The notes beneath the pieces are model-generated. The model ran no database searches. It was given only the letters and a program-made list of their open reading frames with translations, and was not told the origin of the DNA. This document shows positions 22,021 through 30,553 of a stretch of DNA of 64,000 bases, one piece after another. Numbering within the stretch: the stretch's first letter is position 1; each line of letters opens with the position of its first letter. The stretch is from Pseudomonas sp. CFII64. GTDB taxonomy: Bacteria > Pseudomonadota > Gammaproteobacteria > Pseudomonadales > Pseudomonadaceae. The translations under genes and the position numbers were made by a program. The stretch spans positions 62,001 through 126,000 of the forward strand of contig NZ_ATLO01000025.1 in the NCBI RefSeq assembly GCF_000416235.1, written 5' to 3'.

Positions 22021-22038
22021 TCGGTGCACGTCTGTGAA

Positions 22039-23040
22039 TCACTTCGCCTCGATCCACCCGCGCACCCGGCGGAACATCTGTTCCTGTTCGGCTTCTTCGT
22101 TACCCGGAATGGCTGTGAGTCCAACCTGGGTAAATCCGGCGCTCTTCGTCCGTTTGCTGGCTTGCAGGCGTGCGGTTGCCGCCTCTCGGGCCTGGACCTG
22201 TTCCTTGTAGACGAAGTCCGAAGTCTTCATTTTCAGGGTCGGGATCAGTTCCAGCAGCGGCGGTTTGGCATCCAGCGGTTCATGAGCGGTGACCATGACG
22301 AATTTCTGCACCAGCGGCGAAGGCCGTTCGCTCAGGAAACGTGCGGCCCAATAGGCGCCGTTGCCATGACCGAGCAGTACGATGCTGCGGGCCTTGTTCT
22401 GCTGGGCAAAACTGATGGCGCTTTCAATGCGGGCGAAGATCCGCTCGGCTTGGGCCTTGGCCTGTTCTTCGGCTGCGGCGGCGTTCGCAGCAGTGGCGGC
22501 GGCTTCCTTTTCGGCAGCTGCGGCCTTGTCTGCTTCCAGCGCGGCGGCATCTTTCGGCGCGGCGTCCTTGGGCACTTCCTTGGGTTTGTCGGTGCCAGCG
22601 GCGTCTGCCGGTGCCGCTTCGACTTCTCGCGGCTGGCTGAAATCGCTTTGCACATCGGGCAGCGTCAGGCTCAGGCTGGCCCAGCCGATATCCGGGAAAC
22701 GTCGACGCAGCGGGCCAACGGTGTCGGGCCAGTCCGCCGATTCGTCGGCCCCCGGCACAATAATCACCGCGCCCTTTGGTTCATCGCTGTTGGCTGGCTT
22801 CCACAACGCCAGAAACGTCTCGTCCCCGGCTTGCAGTTGCTGTTGATCGGCTTGCGGGACGCGGCCTTCAAGGGCCAGCGCGTCTTCCTGGCTGCGCGGC
22901 AACAGCGGAGCCCGTTCGATGACGGGCTCGGCGGCAGCATCTTTAGCCGGTTCAGGATCAGCAGCGCTTGCAGACGGCGCACAGGGTAAGATCAGCGCGA
23001 GCCACAATGCAGGAAGCATTGCGCGAAAGGTGTAGGACAT
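22039..23040 (-). CDS. Secreted DUF3530 family protein (alpha/beta-hydrolase-like)
   Basis: Exported protein of 333 residues with a signal peptide ending about ASAADPEP. It resembles the DUF3530 family found in Pseudomonas, predicted to have an alpha/beta-hydrolase-like fold: GAVIIVPGADESADWPD resembles the oxyanion strand, and SIVLLGHGNGAYWAARFL a nucleophile elbow in which Ser is replaced by Asn (GHGNG), so catalysis is doubtful. A long Ala/Lys/Glu-rich, probably coiled insertion lies at about residues 140-205. No function is known. It is convergent with djlA and divergent from agtS. Confidence 0.75.
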   Translation of the reverse strand: MSYTFRAMLPALWLALILPCAPSASAADPEPAKDAAAEPVIERAPLLPRSQEDALALEGRVPQADQQQLQAGDETFLALWKPANSDEPKGAVIIVPGADESADWPDTVGPLRRRFPDIGWASLSLTLPDVQSDFSQPREVEAAPADAAGTDKPKEVPKDAAPKDAAALEADKAAAAEKEAAATAANAAAAEEQAKAQAERIFARIESAISFAQQNKARSIVLLGHGNGAYWAARFLSERPSPLVQKFVMVTAHEPLDAKPPLLELIPTLKMKTSDFVYKEQVQAREAATARLQASKRTKSAGFTQVGLTAIPGNEEAEQEQMFRRVRGWIEAK

Positions 23041-23137
23041 TGAGTATTCCAGAGCAGAAACTATTTCCGCAGCCTAATGGGTTGATCGGCATTTGTCAGG
23101 CAACGCGTCTCAGATCGCACACAGGAACAACCTATAA

Positions 23138-25147
23138 ATGACTGGTCTGCTGCGCACGGGTGTTATCGGCTGTCTGGCCCTGCTCTTGATGATCGGTGCG
23201 GGATTGGCCCAGGCTGCGCCAGCCGCTTCCACGCCTTCGGTGCTGACCCCGCAGCAGCACAGCTGGCTTGAGCAACGCGGGCAGTTGCGGGTTGGACTGG
23301 TCATGCAGGCGCCGTACGCGCAATTTGACCGCCGCCAACAGCAGCTTTCCGGCGCCAACGTCGACCTGATGAACCTGCTGGGCAAAAGCCTGCAAGTCGA
23401 ACTGTTGTGGCGCAACTTTCCTGATCAGGCCTCCCTCGAAGATGCCCTGGCCCAAGGCATGGTGGACATCGCGCCCGGCCTGACGCAAACCCCGGCGGGC
23501 CTGAAGAACTGGCTGTTCTCCGATCCGTACATGCGCGTGTCGCAACTGGTGGTCGGCGAGCGGGACGGCAGCGGCGTCGTGGATCTGGAAAAACTCGACA
23601 GCCGCACCCGTGTTGCGGTGCGGATGCCCAGCGTCACGGCGGATTATTTGCGCGGCAACTATCCGCATTTGAATCTGCAAGGCGTTCCCCTTGAACGCCA
23701 GGCGCTGCAATTGCTGTTGAGTCAGCAGGCGCGCTACGCGGTGCTGGACGAGGCGCAACTGAGTCGCCTGTCCCGCGAGCCTGAGTTTGCCGGGCTCAGC
23801 ATCGTCGGCGATATCGGTTTCCCGCAGTTGCTGCGCATTGCCTCGCGGCGGGACGCGCCGGAACTGGCGGAGATCATCAGCGCTGCCTTGCAGGCAATTC
23901 CAGCGCGGGAACTGGATCAGCTGCATGCGCGCTGGCTGCCGCTCAATTCAGTCAAAGCCAGCGAATCCCCCGGCTTTTGGCAAAATGTTTGCCTGTTGTT
24001 GCTGGTGCTGCTGCTCGCCTGCTTTGCGATTGTCATCTGGCAACGTCGCCAACAGCAGGCGCTGGAGCGCGAAGTGCTGGTCGCTCGTGAAGACATCGCG
24101 CGCCGTGCTGCGGGCGAAGAAGCGCTGCGTCTGGCGCAGTTTTCCATCGATCAAAGCACTGTCGGCATCCTGTGGGTCAACTGGGACAGTCGCGTGCGCT
24201 ATGCCAATCAGGCCGCCGAAGCGATGTTGGGTTATCAGGCCGGGGGTGTGGTTGAGCGGCCGCTGATCGACTTCGAACCCGGCCTGCACATGGACCGCTG
24301 GCTGAGCCTGTGGCGCAGCGCGCGTTCCAGCGAAGGCGTTGCGCAGACCTTCGAAACCAACTGCGTACGCGCCGATGGCAGCATCTTGCCCGCCGACGTG
24401 TCCCTGAGTTTCCTGCGCTTTCAGGAATCCGAATACCTCGTGGTATTCCTCACCGACGTGACCGATCGGCGCGGCTATCACGAGCAACTGCGGGAATTGT
24501 CGGCGCATCTGGAAAGCGTGCGCGAAGAAGAAAAGGCGCGCATCGCCCGGGAAGTGCACGACGAACTGGGGCAGATGCTGACAGTCCTGAAGCTTGAAAC
24601 GTCCATGTGCGAGCTGTCTTACGCCGATCTGGATCCGGGTTTGCGTGAGCGCCTCAACAGCATGAAACGCCTGATCTCGCAGTTATTTCAGCTGGTACGC
24701 GACGTGGCCACGGCGCTGCGCCCGCCGATTCTGGATGCCGGCATTGCTTCGGCGATTGAGTGGCAGGCGCAACGTTTCGAAGCGCGCACGCAAATTCCGT
24801 GTCTGGTTCAGGTGCCGGATAACCTTCCGGCGTTGAGTGACGCCCGGGCCATCGGCATGTTCCGGATTCTTCAGGAGGCGCTGACCAATGTCATGCGTCA
24901 CGCCCAGGCGCACACCGTGGAAGTCAGCCTGACGCTGGATGGCGATCTGATGTGCATGACCATCGCCGACGACGGCCGTGGCTTCGTGCCGGAGCAGGGC
25001 AGGCCGGTTTCATTCGGGCTGGTGGGCATGCGCGAGCGGGTGCTGATGCTCGGCGGGCGATTGGAACTGGACAGCGAGTCCGGTGAAGGCACAACCTTGC
25101 GGGCATACATTCCGCTGGATCAAGTCGGGCAGGAGCGAGAAAAGTGA
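23138..25147 (+). CDS. agtS: Sensor histidine kinase AgtS (periplasmic SBP-like sensor, PAS, HisKA_3)
   Basis: Membrane sensor kinase of 669 residues. Residues 1-27 form a signal peptide; about 45-265 is a solute-binding-protein-like periplasmic domain (SBP_bac_3); one membrane helix at about 284-301; a PAS domain at about 335-445; a HisKA_3 dimerisation domain with phospho-acceptor H474 (REVHDELGQ); and an ATPase domain with DDGRGF near 611. By synteny with P. aeruginosa (agtSR next to agtABCD) it should sense delta-aminovalerate/GABA or peptidoglycan fragments; the ligand is not readable from sequence. The stop overlaps agtR. Confidence 0.85.
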   Translation: MTGLLRTGVIGCLALLLMIGAGLAQAAPAASTPSVLTPQQHSWLEQRGQLRVGLVMQAPYAQFDRRQQQLSGANVDLMNLLGKSLQVELLWRNFPDQASLEDALAQGMVDIAPGLTQTPAGLKNWLFSDPYMRVSQLVVGERDGSGVVDLEKLDSRTRVAVRMPSVTADYLRGNYPHLNLQGVPLERQALQLLLSQQARYAVLDEAQLSRLSREPEFAGLSIVGDIGFPQLLRIASRRDAPELAEIISAALQAIPARELDQLHARWLPLNSVKASESPGFWQNVCLLLLVLLLACFAIVIWQRRQQQALEREVLVAREDIARRAAGEEALRLAQFSIDQSTVGILWVNWDSRVRYANQAAEAMLGYQAGGVVERPLIDFEPGLHMDRWLSLWRSARSSEGVAQTFETNCVRADGSILPADVSLSFLRFQESEYLVVFLTDVTDRRGYHEQLRELSAHLESVREEEKARIAREVHDELGQMLTVLKLETSMCELSYADLDPGLRERLNSMKRLISQLFQLVRDVATALRPPILDAGIASAIEWQAQRFEARTQIPCLVQVPDNLPALSDARAIGMFRILQEALTNVMRHAQAHTVEVSLTLDGDLMCMTIADDGRGFVPEQGRPVSFGLVGMRERVLMLGGRLELDSESGEGTTLRAYIPLDQVGQEREK

Positions 25148-25773
25148 TTCGTGTACTGGTAGCTGAAGATCACACGATTGTGCGCGAAGGCATCAAGCAA
25201 TTGATTGGCCTGGCCAAGGATTTGCTGGTGGTGGGCGAGGCCAGCAATGGCGAGCAACTGCTGGAAACCCTGCGTCACGTGGAATGCGAAGTGGTGCTGC
25301 TGGATATCTCCATGCCTGGCGTCAACGGCCTGGAAGCGATCCCGAGGATTCGCGCGCTGACCAATCCGCCAGCGATCCTGGTGTTGTCGATGCACGACGA
25401 AGCGCAAATGGCCGCGCGCGCCCTGAAAGTCGGTGCCGCAGGCTATGCCACCAAAGACAGCGACCCGGCGTTGCTGCTGACGGCGATTCGCCGGGTGGCG
25501 GCGGGTGGGCGTTACATCGATCCGGATCTGGCCGACCGCATGGTGTTCGAAGTGGGCCTGACCGATAACCGGCCGCTGCATGCGTTGCTGTCCGAGCGGG
25601 AGTTTTCAGTATTCGAGCGCCTGGCCCAAGGCGCCAACGTCAACGACATCGCCCAGCAACTGGCGCTGAGCAGCAAGACCATCAGCACCCACAAAGCGCG
25701 CCTGATGCAGAAAATGAACCTCAACTCGTTGGCGGATCTGGTCAAGTACGCCATGGAGCACAAATTGCTCTGA
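25144..25773 (+). CDS. agtR: NarL/LuxR-family response regulator AgtR
   Basis: Response regulator of 209 residues: receiver domain with phospho-acceptor D54 (VVLLDISMPGVNG) and a C-terminal LuxR helix-turn-helix (about 145-205, VNDIAQQLALSSKTISTHKARL). It starts at GTG 25144, overlapping the agtS stop by four bases, so sensor and regulator are co-translated. It probably controls the downstream ABC operon; a perfect palindrome upstream of agtA is a candidate target. Confidence 0.88.
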   Translation: MIRVLVAEDHTIVREGIKQLIGLAKDLLVVGEASNGEQLLETLRHVECEVVLLDISMPGVNGLEAIPRIRALTNPPAILVLSMHDEAQMAARALKVGAAGYATKDSDPALLLTAIRRVAAGGRYIDPDLADRMVFEVGLTDNRPLHALLSEREFSVFERLAQGANVNDIAQQLALSSKTISTHKARLMQKMNLNSLADLVKYAMEHKLL

Positions 25774-25815
25774 GTCTGAAAACGACATGTCTTGGACCTC
25801 ATTGATGTGGATACT

Positions 25816-25905
25816 GCAGGACCGGCTTTAGCCGGGAGAGCGCTGTTCTGGCGCCGCAGATACAGTCAAGGTAACGGCCCGCTCCCGGCTGAAGCCGGTC
25901 CTGCG
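25816..25905. repeat. REP inverted pair downstream of agtR
   Basis: Facing units GCAGGACCGGCTTTAGCCGG and CCGGCTGAAGCCGGTCCTGC separated by about 45 bp, the common REP type of this window. Together with the operator below it occupies most of the 306-bp gap between agtR and agtA. Confidence 0.9.
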
Positions 25906-25976
25906 GATTGCATGGCGTCCGCTAACGCGTCGGTCCGATAGACACTTTCTTCTGACAACATACCTAATCCCGCCAT

Positions 25977-25996
25977 CCCTGTAGGGCAATCCCTAC
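25977..25996 (+). promoter_or_regulatory. Palindromic operator candidate upstream of agtA
   Basis: GTAGGG-CAAT-CCCTAC at 25981-25996 is a perfect 6-bp inverted repeat; a CCCT at 25977 adds a further half-site facing the first arm (CCCT-GT-AGGG). It ends 83 bases before the agtA ATG. NarL-family regulators bind short inverted heptamers, so AgtR is the natural candidate, but this is inferred only from position and symmetry. Confidence 0.5.
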
Positions 25997-26079
25997 CCCA
26001 ATCTCTCCTGCCCCCCGATTTGCGTGGCTTGACGCCTGGCCTAGGCTTGTCCCACGCAGACAAAACAAAGGTGTGGGTA

Positions 26080-27204
26080 ATGAGCAACGTCGATTCAAGC
26101 GCTGGGGCAAACGATGTTCTGGTCAGCTTTCGTGGTGTGCAGAAGAGCTACGACGGCGAATCCCTCATCGTCAAAGACCTCAACCTGGAGATTCGCAAAG
26201 GCGAATTTCTGACTCTGCTCGGGCCTTCCGGTTCCGGCAAGACCACTAGCCTGATGATGCTGGCCGGGTTCGAAACCCCGACCGCCGGCGAAATCCTCCT
26301 CGCTGGCCGCTCCATCAATAACGTGCCGCCGCACAAGCGCGACATCGGCATGGTGTTCCAGAACTACGCGCTGTTCCCGCACATGACCGTTTCGGAAAAC
26401 CTCGCGTTTCCGCTGTCGGTGCGCGGCCTGAGCAAGGCCGACATCAGCGAAAAGGTCAAACGTGCCCTGGACATGGTGCAACTGGGCACCTTCGCCCATC
26501 GCTACCCGGCGCAACTCTCTGGTGGTCAGCAACAGCGTGTGGCGCTGGCCCGCGCGCTGGTCTTCGAACCGCAACTGGTGCTGATGGACGAACCTTTGGG
26601 CGCGCTCGACAAGCAGCTGCGCGAACACATGCAGATGGAGATCAAGCATCTGCACCAGCGCCTGGGCGTGACCGTGGTCTACGTGACCCACGATCAGGGC
26701 GAAGCGCTGACCATGTCCGACCGTGTTGCGGTATTCCACGAAGGCGAAATCCAACAGATCGCGCCGCCGCGCACCTTGTATGAAGAGCCGAAAAACACCT
26801 TCGTCGCCAACTTCATCGGCGAGAACAACCGCCTTAATGGCAAGTTGCTCAGTCATTCCGGCGAGCGTTGCGTGGTGGAGCTCAGTCGCGGTGAGAAAGT
26901 CGAAGCCCTGGCCGTCAATGTCGGCGCGGTCGGTGAAGCCGTGACCCTGTCGATCCGGCCCGAGCGCATCAGCCTCAATGGCAACAGCGAAAACTGCGTG
27001 AACCGTTTCTCCGGCCGTGTGGCCGAGTTTGTGTATTTGGGTGACCACGTTCGCGTGCGCCTGGAAGTGGCAGGCAAAACCGATTTCTTCGTCAAGCAGC
27101 CCATCGCCGAGCTGGATCCGGCGTTGAGCGTTGGCGACGTTGTGCCAATTGGATGGCAAATCGAGCACGTTCGCGCGCTCGATCCCTTGCAGCAAGTGCA
27201 TTGA
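26080..27204 (+). CDS. agtA: ABC transporter ATP-binding protein AgtA (polyamine/aminovalerate type)
   Basis: ATPase subunit of a PotA-like importer, 374 residues from ATG 26080 (MSNVDSSAGA); the longer upstream frame has no support. It carries Walker A LLGPSGSGKTT near residues 47-56, the signature LSGGQQQRVALARAL, Walker B LVLMDEPLGALD, and a C-terminal TOBE domain. Gene order ATPase, binding protein, permease, permease agrees with the P. aeruginosa agtABCD operon for 5-aminovalerate and GABA uptake. Putrescine or spermidine uptake cannot be ruled out from sequence. Confidence 0.85.
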   Translation: MSNVDSSAGANDVLVSFRGVQKSYDGESLIVKDLNLEIRKGEFLTLLGPSGSGKTTSLMMLAGFETPTAGEILLAGRSINNVPPHKRDIGMVFQNYALFPHMTVSENLAFPLSVRGLSKADISEKVKRALDMVQLGTFAHRYPAQLSGGQQQRVALARALVFEPQLVLMDEPLGALDKQLREHMQMEIKHLHQRLGVTVVYVTHDQGEALTMSDRVAVFHEGEIQQIAPPRTLYEEPKNTFVANFIGENNRLNGKLLSHSGERCVVELSRGEKVEALAVNVGAVGEAVTLSIRPERISLNGNSENCVNRFSGRVAEFVYLGDHVRVRLEVAGKTDFFVKQPIAELDPALSVGDVVPIGWQIEHVRALDPLQQVH

Positions 27205-27288
27205 TTCACCAATAAAAAGGCATCAGCCAGAGGCGATAGATCGCCCTCAACGCATAAAACCAACACTGCTCGTGGAGAACACAACCAA

Positions 27289-28320
27289 ATGCTCAAATCT
27301 TTGAAACTCACCGCCATTACGCTGGGCATGATGTGCGCGGCGCAAGCCATGGCTGCCGATCTGACCGTCGTATCCTTTGGCGGCGCCAACAAGGCGGCCC
27401 AGGAAAAAGCGTTTTACGCACCTTGGGACAAGGCTGGCAACGGCAAGATCATCGCCGGCGAATACAACGGTGAAATGGCCAAGGTCAAAGCCATGGTCGA
27501 CACCAAGAGCGTGTCCTGGGATCTGGTAGAAGTCGAATCGCCGGAACTGGCTCGCGGTTGCGACGAAGACATGTTCGAAGAACTCGATCCGAAGCTGTTC
27601 GGCGACGCTGGCAAATACGTTAAAGGCGCCATTACCCATTGCGGCGCAGGCTTCTTCGTCTGGTCCACCGTGTTGGCTTACAACGCCGACAAACTGGCTT
27701 CGGCTCCGACCGGCTGGGCTGATTTCTGGAACACCGAAAAATTCCCGGGCAAACGTGGCCTGCGTAAAGGCGCCAAGTACACCCTGGAATTCGCGCTGAT
27801 GGCTGACGGCGTTGCGCCGAAAGACGTCTACAAAGTGCTGGCCAGCAAAGAAGGCCAGGATCGCGCATTCAAGATGCTCGACAAGCTCAAGCCAAGCATT
27901 CAGTGGTGGGAAGCGGGCGCACAGCCTCCGCAGTTCCTGCAATCGGGTGACGTCGTGATGAGTTCAGCCTACAACGGTCGCATTGCAGCGGTGGCCAAAG
28001 AAAGCAAACTCAAAGTGGTCTGGACCGGCGGCGTCTACGACTTCGACGCATGGGCAATTCCGAAGGGTTCGAAAAACGCAGAAGCGGCGAAGAAGTTCAT
28101 CGCGTACAGCTTGCAGCCTGAACAGCAGAAGACCTTCTCGGAAAACATCGCTTACGGTCCGGCCAATACCGACGCCGTCAAACTGTTGAGCGCTGAAACC
28201 CTGCAGAACATGCCGACTACGCCTGAGAACATCAAGGATCAGGTGCAGATCGACGTGCAATTCTGGAACGACAATGGCGAGTCACTGGAGCAGCGTTTCA
28301 ACTCCTGGGCTGCCAAGTAA
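27289..28320 (+). CDS. agtB: Periplasmic substrate-binding protein AgtB
   Basis: Exported solute-binding protein of 343 residues related to PotD/PotF (SBP_bac_6/8 group). The signal peptide ends at QAMA-ADLTVV near residue 22. Mature protein contains the FGGANKAAQEKAFYAPWD N-lobe and conserved tryptophans (WWEAGAQ, WTGGVYDFDAW) typical of amine-binding pockets. It lies 84 bases after agtA and is followed by a stable hairpin, which would allow it to be made in excess over the permeases. Confidence 0.85.
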   Translation: MLKSLKLTAITLGMMCAAQAMAADLTVVSFGGANKAAQEKAFYAPWDKAGNGKIIAGEYNGEMAKVKAMVDTKSVSWDLVEVESPELARGCDEDMFEELDPKLFGDAGKYVKGAITHCGAGFFVWSTVLAYNADKLASAPTGWADFWNTEKFPGKRGLRKGAKYTLEFALMADGVAPKDVYKVLASKEGQDRAFKMLDKLKPSIQWWEAGAQPPQFLQSGDVVMSSAYNGRIAAVAKESKLKVVWTGGVYDFDAWAIPKGSKNAEAAKKFIAYSLQPEQQKTFSENIAYGPANTDAVKLLSAETLQNMPTTPENIKDQVQIDVQFWNDNGESLEQRFNSWAAK

Positions 28321-28346
28321 GCGCATCAAGTTGAGTTAGATCCGGG

Positions 28347-28370
28347 CGCGCTTCCTGTGTGGGAAGCGCG
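28347..28370 (+). promoter_or_regulatory. Intra-operon hairpin after agtB
   Basis: CGCGCTTCC (28347-28355) pairs perfectly with GGAAGCGCG (28362-28370) around a six-base loop. No T-run follows, so it looks like a 3' stabilising hairpin or partial attenuator between binding-protein and permease genes, a known layout in periplasmic ABC operons. Confidence 0.65.
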
Positions 28371-28399
28371 TCCCTCGTTGACAGATTTCGGAGTTCGCT

Positions 28400-29647
28400 A
28401 TGGCCCTCGCCCTGCCCCTGCCTGACGGCGCCAGCCCCACCTTGAAACAGCGTCTGGATCGTGCCGAACGGGTCAACCGCTGGAAGGCCCAGGCACTGAT
28501 TGCGCCACTGGTGATTTTCCTGTTGCTGGTGTTTCTGGTGCCAATCGTTGCGCTGCTTTACAAGAGCGTGGGCAATCCGGAAGTCGTCAACGCCTTGCCG
28601 ACCACGGTCGTGCAGGTCGCGCAATGGGACGGCAAAGGTCTGCCTTCCGAGTCGGTCTATAAGGCACTGAGCCTGGACCTGGCCGAAACCCGCAAGAATT
28701 CGACTCTGGGCGATTTGTCCAAGCGTCTGAACATGGAACTGGCCGGCTACCGCAGCCTGCTGATGACCACTGCTCGCGCCTTGCCGTTTGCCACTGAACC
28801 GGCTTCTTACAAGGATGCGCTCGAAGCATTGGATGAACGTTGGGGTGATCCGGCCTATTGGCAGGTAATCCGCCGCAACACCAGTAGCGTTACCCCCTAT
28901 TACCTGTTGGCCGCTGTCGACCACCGCATCGATGACCTCGGTGAAGTGGCGCCTGCGACCCCGGATCAAGCGATTTACCTGGATATCTTCGCCCGCACCT
29001 TCTGGATGGGGTTTGTCATCACCCTTATCTGCCTGGTCCTGGCTTATCCATTGGCTTACCTGTTGGCCAACCTGCCAGCACGGCAAAGCAACCTGTTGAT
29101 GATTCTCGTGCTGCTGCCGTTCTGGACCTCGATTCTGGTGCGGGTCGCCGCGTGGATCGTGTTGCTGCAATCCAGCGGGCTGATCAATGGCGCGCTGATG
29201 GCCATGGGCATTATCGATAAGCCGCTGGAACTGGTGTTCAACCGGGTCGGCGTCTACATCTCCATGGTGCACATCATGCTGCCGTTCATGATTTTGCCGA
29301 TCTACAGCGTGATGAAGGGCATTTCCCCGACCTACATGCGCGCAGCGATTTCCCTGGGCTGCAATCCATTCGCGAGCTTCTGGCGCGTGTACTTCCCGCA
29401 GACCTACGCCGGGATTGGCGCGGGTTGTCTGTTGGTGTTCATTCTGGCGATCGGCTACTACATCACCCCGGCATTGCTGGGCAGCCCGAACGACCAAATG
29501 GTCAGCTACTTCGTCGCGTTCTACACCAACACCAGCATCAACTGGGGCATGGCCACAGCGCTGGGCGGTCTGCTGTTGTTGGCAACCGTCGTGCTGTATC
29601 TGATTTATAACTGGTTGGTCGGCGCCAGCCGCCTGCGTTTGAGCTGA
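28400..29647 (+). CDS. agtC: ABC transporter permease AgtC
   Basis: Inner-membrane permease of 415 residues, PotB-like (BPD_transp_1). The first membrane helix (IAPLVIFLLLVFLVPIVALLY, about residues 34-54) is followed by an unusually long periplasmic stretch of roughly 135 residues before the next helix at about 197, which makes it longer than PotB. The C-terminal half has the usual five helices and the EAA loop (YMRAAISLGCNPFASFWRVY) that contacts the ATPase. It is 11 bases upstream of agtD. Confidence 0.85.
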   Translation: MALALPLPDGASPTLKQRLDRAERVNRWKAQALIAPLVIFLLLVFLVPIVALLYKSVGNPEVVNALPTTVVQVAQWDGKGLPSESVYKALSLDLAETRKNSTLGDLSKRLNMELAGYRSLLMTTARALPFATEPASYKDALEALDERWGDPAYWQVIRRNTSSVTPYYLLAAVDHRIDDLGEVAPATPDQAIYLDIFARTFWMGFVITLICLVLAYPLAYLLANLPARQSNLLMILVLLPFWTSILVRVAAWIVLLQSSGLINGALMAMGIIDKPLELVFNRVGVYISMVHIMLPFMILPIYSVMKGISPTYMRAAISLGCNPFASFWRVYFPQTYAGIGAGCLLVFILAIGYYITPALLGSPNDQMVSYFVAFYTNTSINWGMATALGGLLLLATVVLYLIYNWLVGASRLRLS

Positions 29648-29658
29648 GGAAAGTCGCC

Positions 29659-30480
29659 ATGTTGAGTCCCTATTCTTCGCCGCTTGAACGTGTCTGGTTT
29701 TACGCCCTGCGCATCATGTGCGGTCTGATCCTGTTGTTTCTGGTGCTGCCGGTATTGGTGATCATTCCGTTGTCGTTCAACTCCGGGAGCTTTCTGGTCT
29801 ATCCGCTGCAAGGGTTTTCCATGCATTGGTATCAGGACTTCTTCAACTCGAACGAGTGGATGCGTGCCCTGAAAAACAGCCTGATCATCGCGCCGGCTGC
29901 CACCATCCTGGCCATGGGCTTCGGCACGCTGGCGGCGATTGGCCTGACCCGTGGCAATTTTCCGGGCAAGGCGCTGGTCATGGCTCTGGTAATTTCGCCC
30001 ATGGTAGTGCCCGTGGTGATCATCGGCGTGGCCAGCTATCTGTTCTTCGCGCCGCTGGGAATGGGCAACAGCTTTATCTCGCTGATCCTGGTGCACGCGG
30101 TGTTGGGCGTGCCGTTCGTGATCATCACGGTGTCGGCGACCTTGCAGGGGTTCAACTACAACCTGGTACGCGCCGCCGCCAGCCTTGGCGCGTCGCCGCT
30201 GACCGCGTTTCGTCGGGTGACCTTGCCGCTGATCGCGCCGGGGGTGATTTCCGGTGCGCTGTTCGCTTTCGCCACTTCGTTTGATGAAGTGGTGGTGACG
30301 CTGTTCCTCGCCGGTCCCGAACAGGCGACCTTGCCTCGGCAGATGTTCAGCGGCATCCGCGAAAACCTCAGCCCGACCATCGCCGCCGCGGCAACGATGT
30401 TGATCGGTTTCTCGGTGGTTTTACTGCTGGTGCTGGAATGGTTGCGTGGGCGTAGCGAGAAGTTGCGTACGGCGGCGTAG
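29659..30480 (+). CDS. agtD: ABC transporter permease AgtD
   Basis: PotC-like inner-membrane permease of 273 residues with six predicted helices and the EAA loop LVRAAASLGASPLTAFRRVTLPL. It pairs with AgtC to form the transmembrane channel. The stop codon TAG lies inside the first arm of a REP element, so the operon ends directly in that palindrome, which probably defines the 3' end of the message. Confidence 0.87.
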   Translation: MLSPYSSPLERVWFYALRIMCGLILLFLVLPVLVIIPLSFNSGSFLVYPLQGFSMHWYQDFFNSNEWMRALKNSLIIAPAATILAMGFGTLAAIGLTRGNFPGKALVMALVISPMVVPVVIIGVASYLFFAPLGMGNSFISLILVHAVLGVPFVIITVSATLQGFNYNLVRAAASLGASPLTAFRRVTLPLIAPGVISGALFAFATSFDEVVVTLFLAGPEQATLPRQMFSGIRENLSPTIAAAATMLIGFSVVLLLVLEWLRGRSEKLRTAA

Positions 30481-30526
30481 GAGCGGCTTTAGCCGGGAGC
30501 GGCCTCGCGGCTGAAGCCGCTCCTAC
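30478..30526. repeat. REP pair overlapping the agtD stop codon
   Basis: GTAGGAGCGGCTTTAGCCGG followed closely by the mirrored CGGCTGAAGCCGCTCCTAC makes one compact palindrome of 49 bp. It starts at the agtD stop and lies between convergent genes. Confidence 0.9.
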
Positions 30527-30553
30527 CGGCGAGTGCGGTTTGCAGGGCCCTGT

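Noticed and set aside
21484..22037. Open frames of about 145-181 codons on both strands through the repeat array
   Set aside because: They exist only because the repeat period is a multiple of three; the translations are pure copies of the REP units.
26029..26060. Sigma-54 promoter before agtA
   Set aside because: TGGC and TTGT are present but the spacing and the -12 GC do not match the required consensus.
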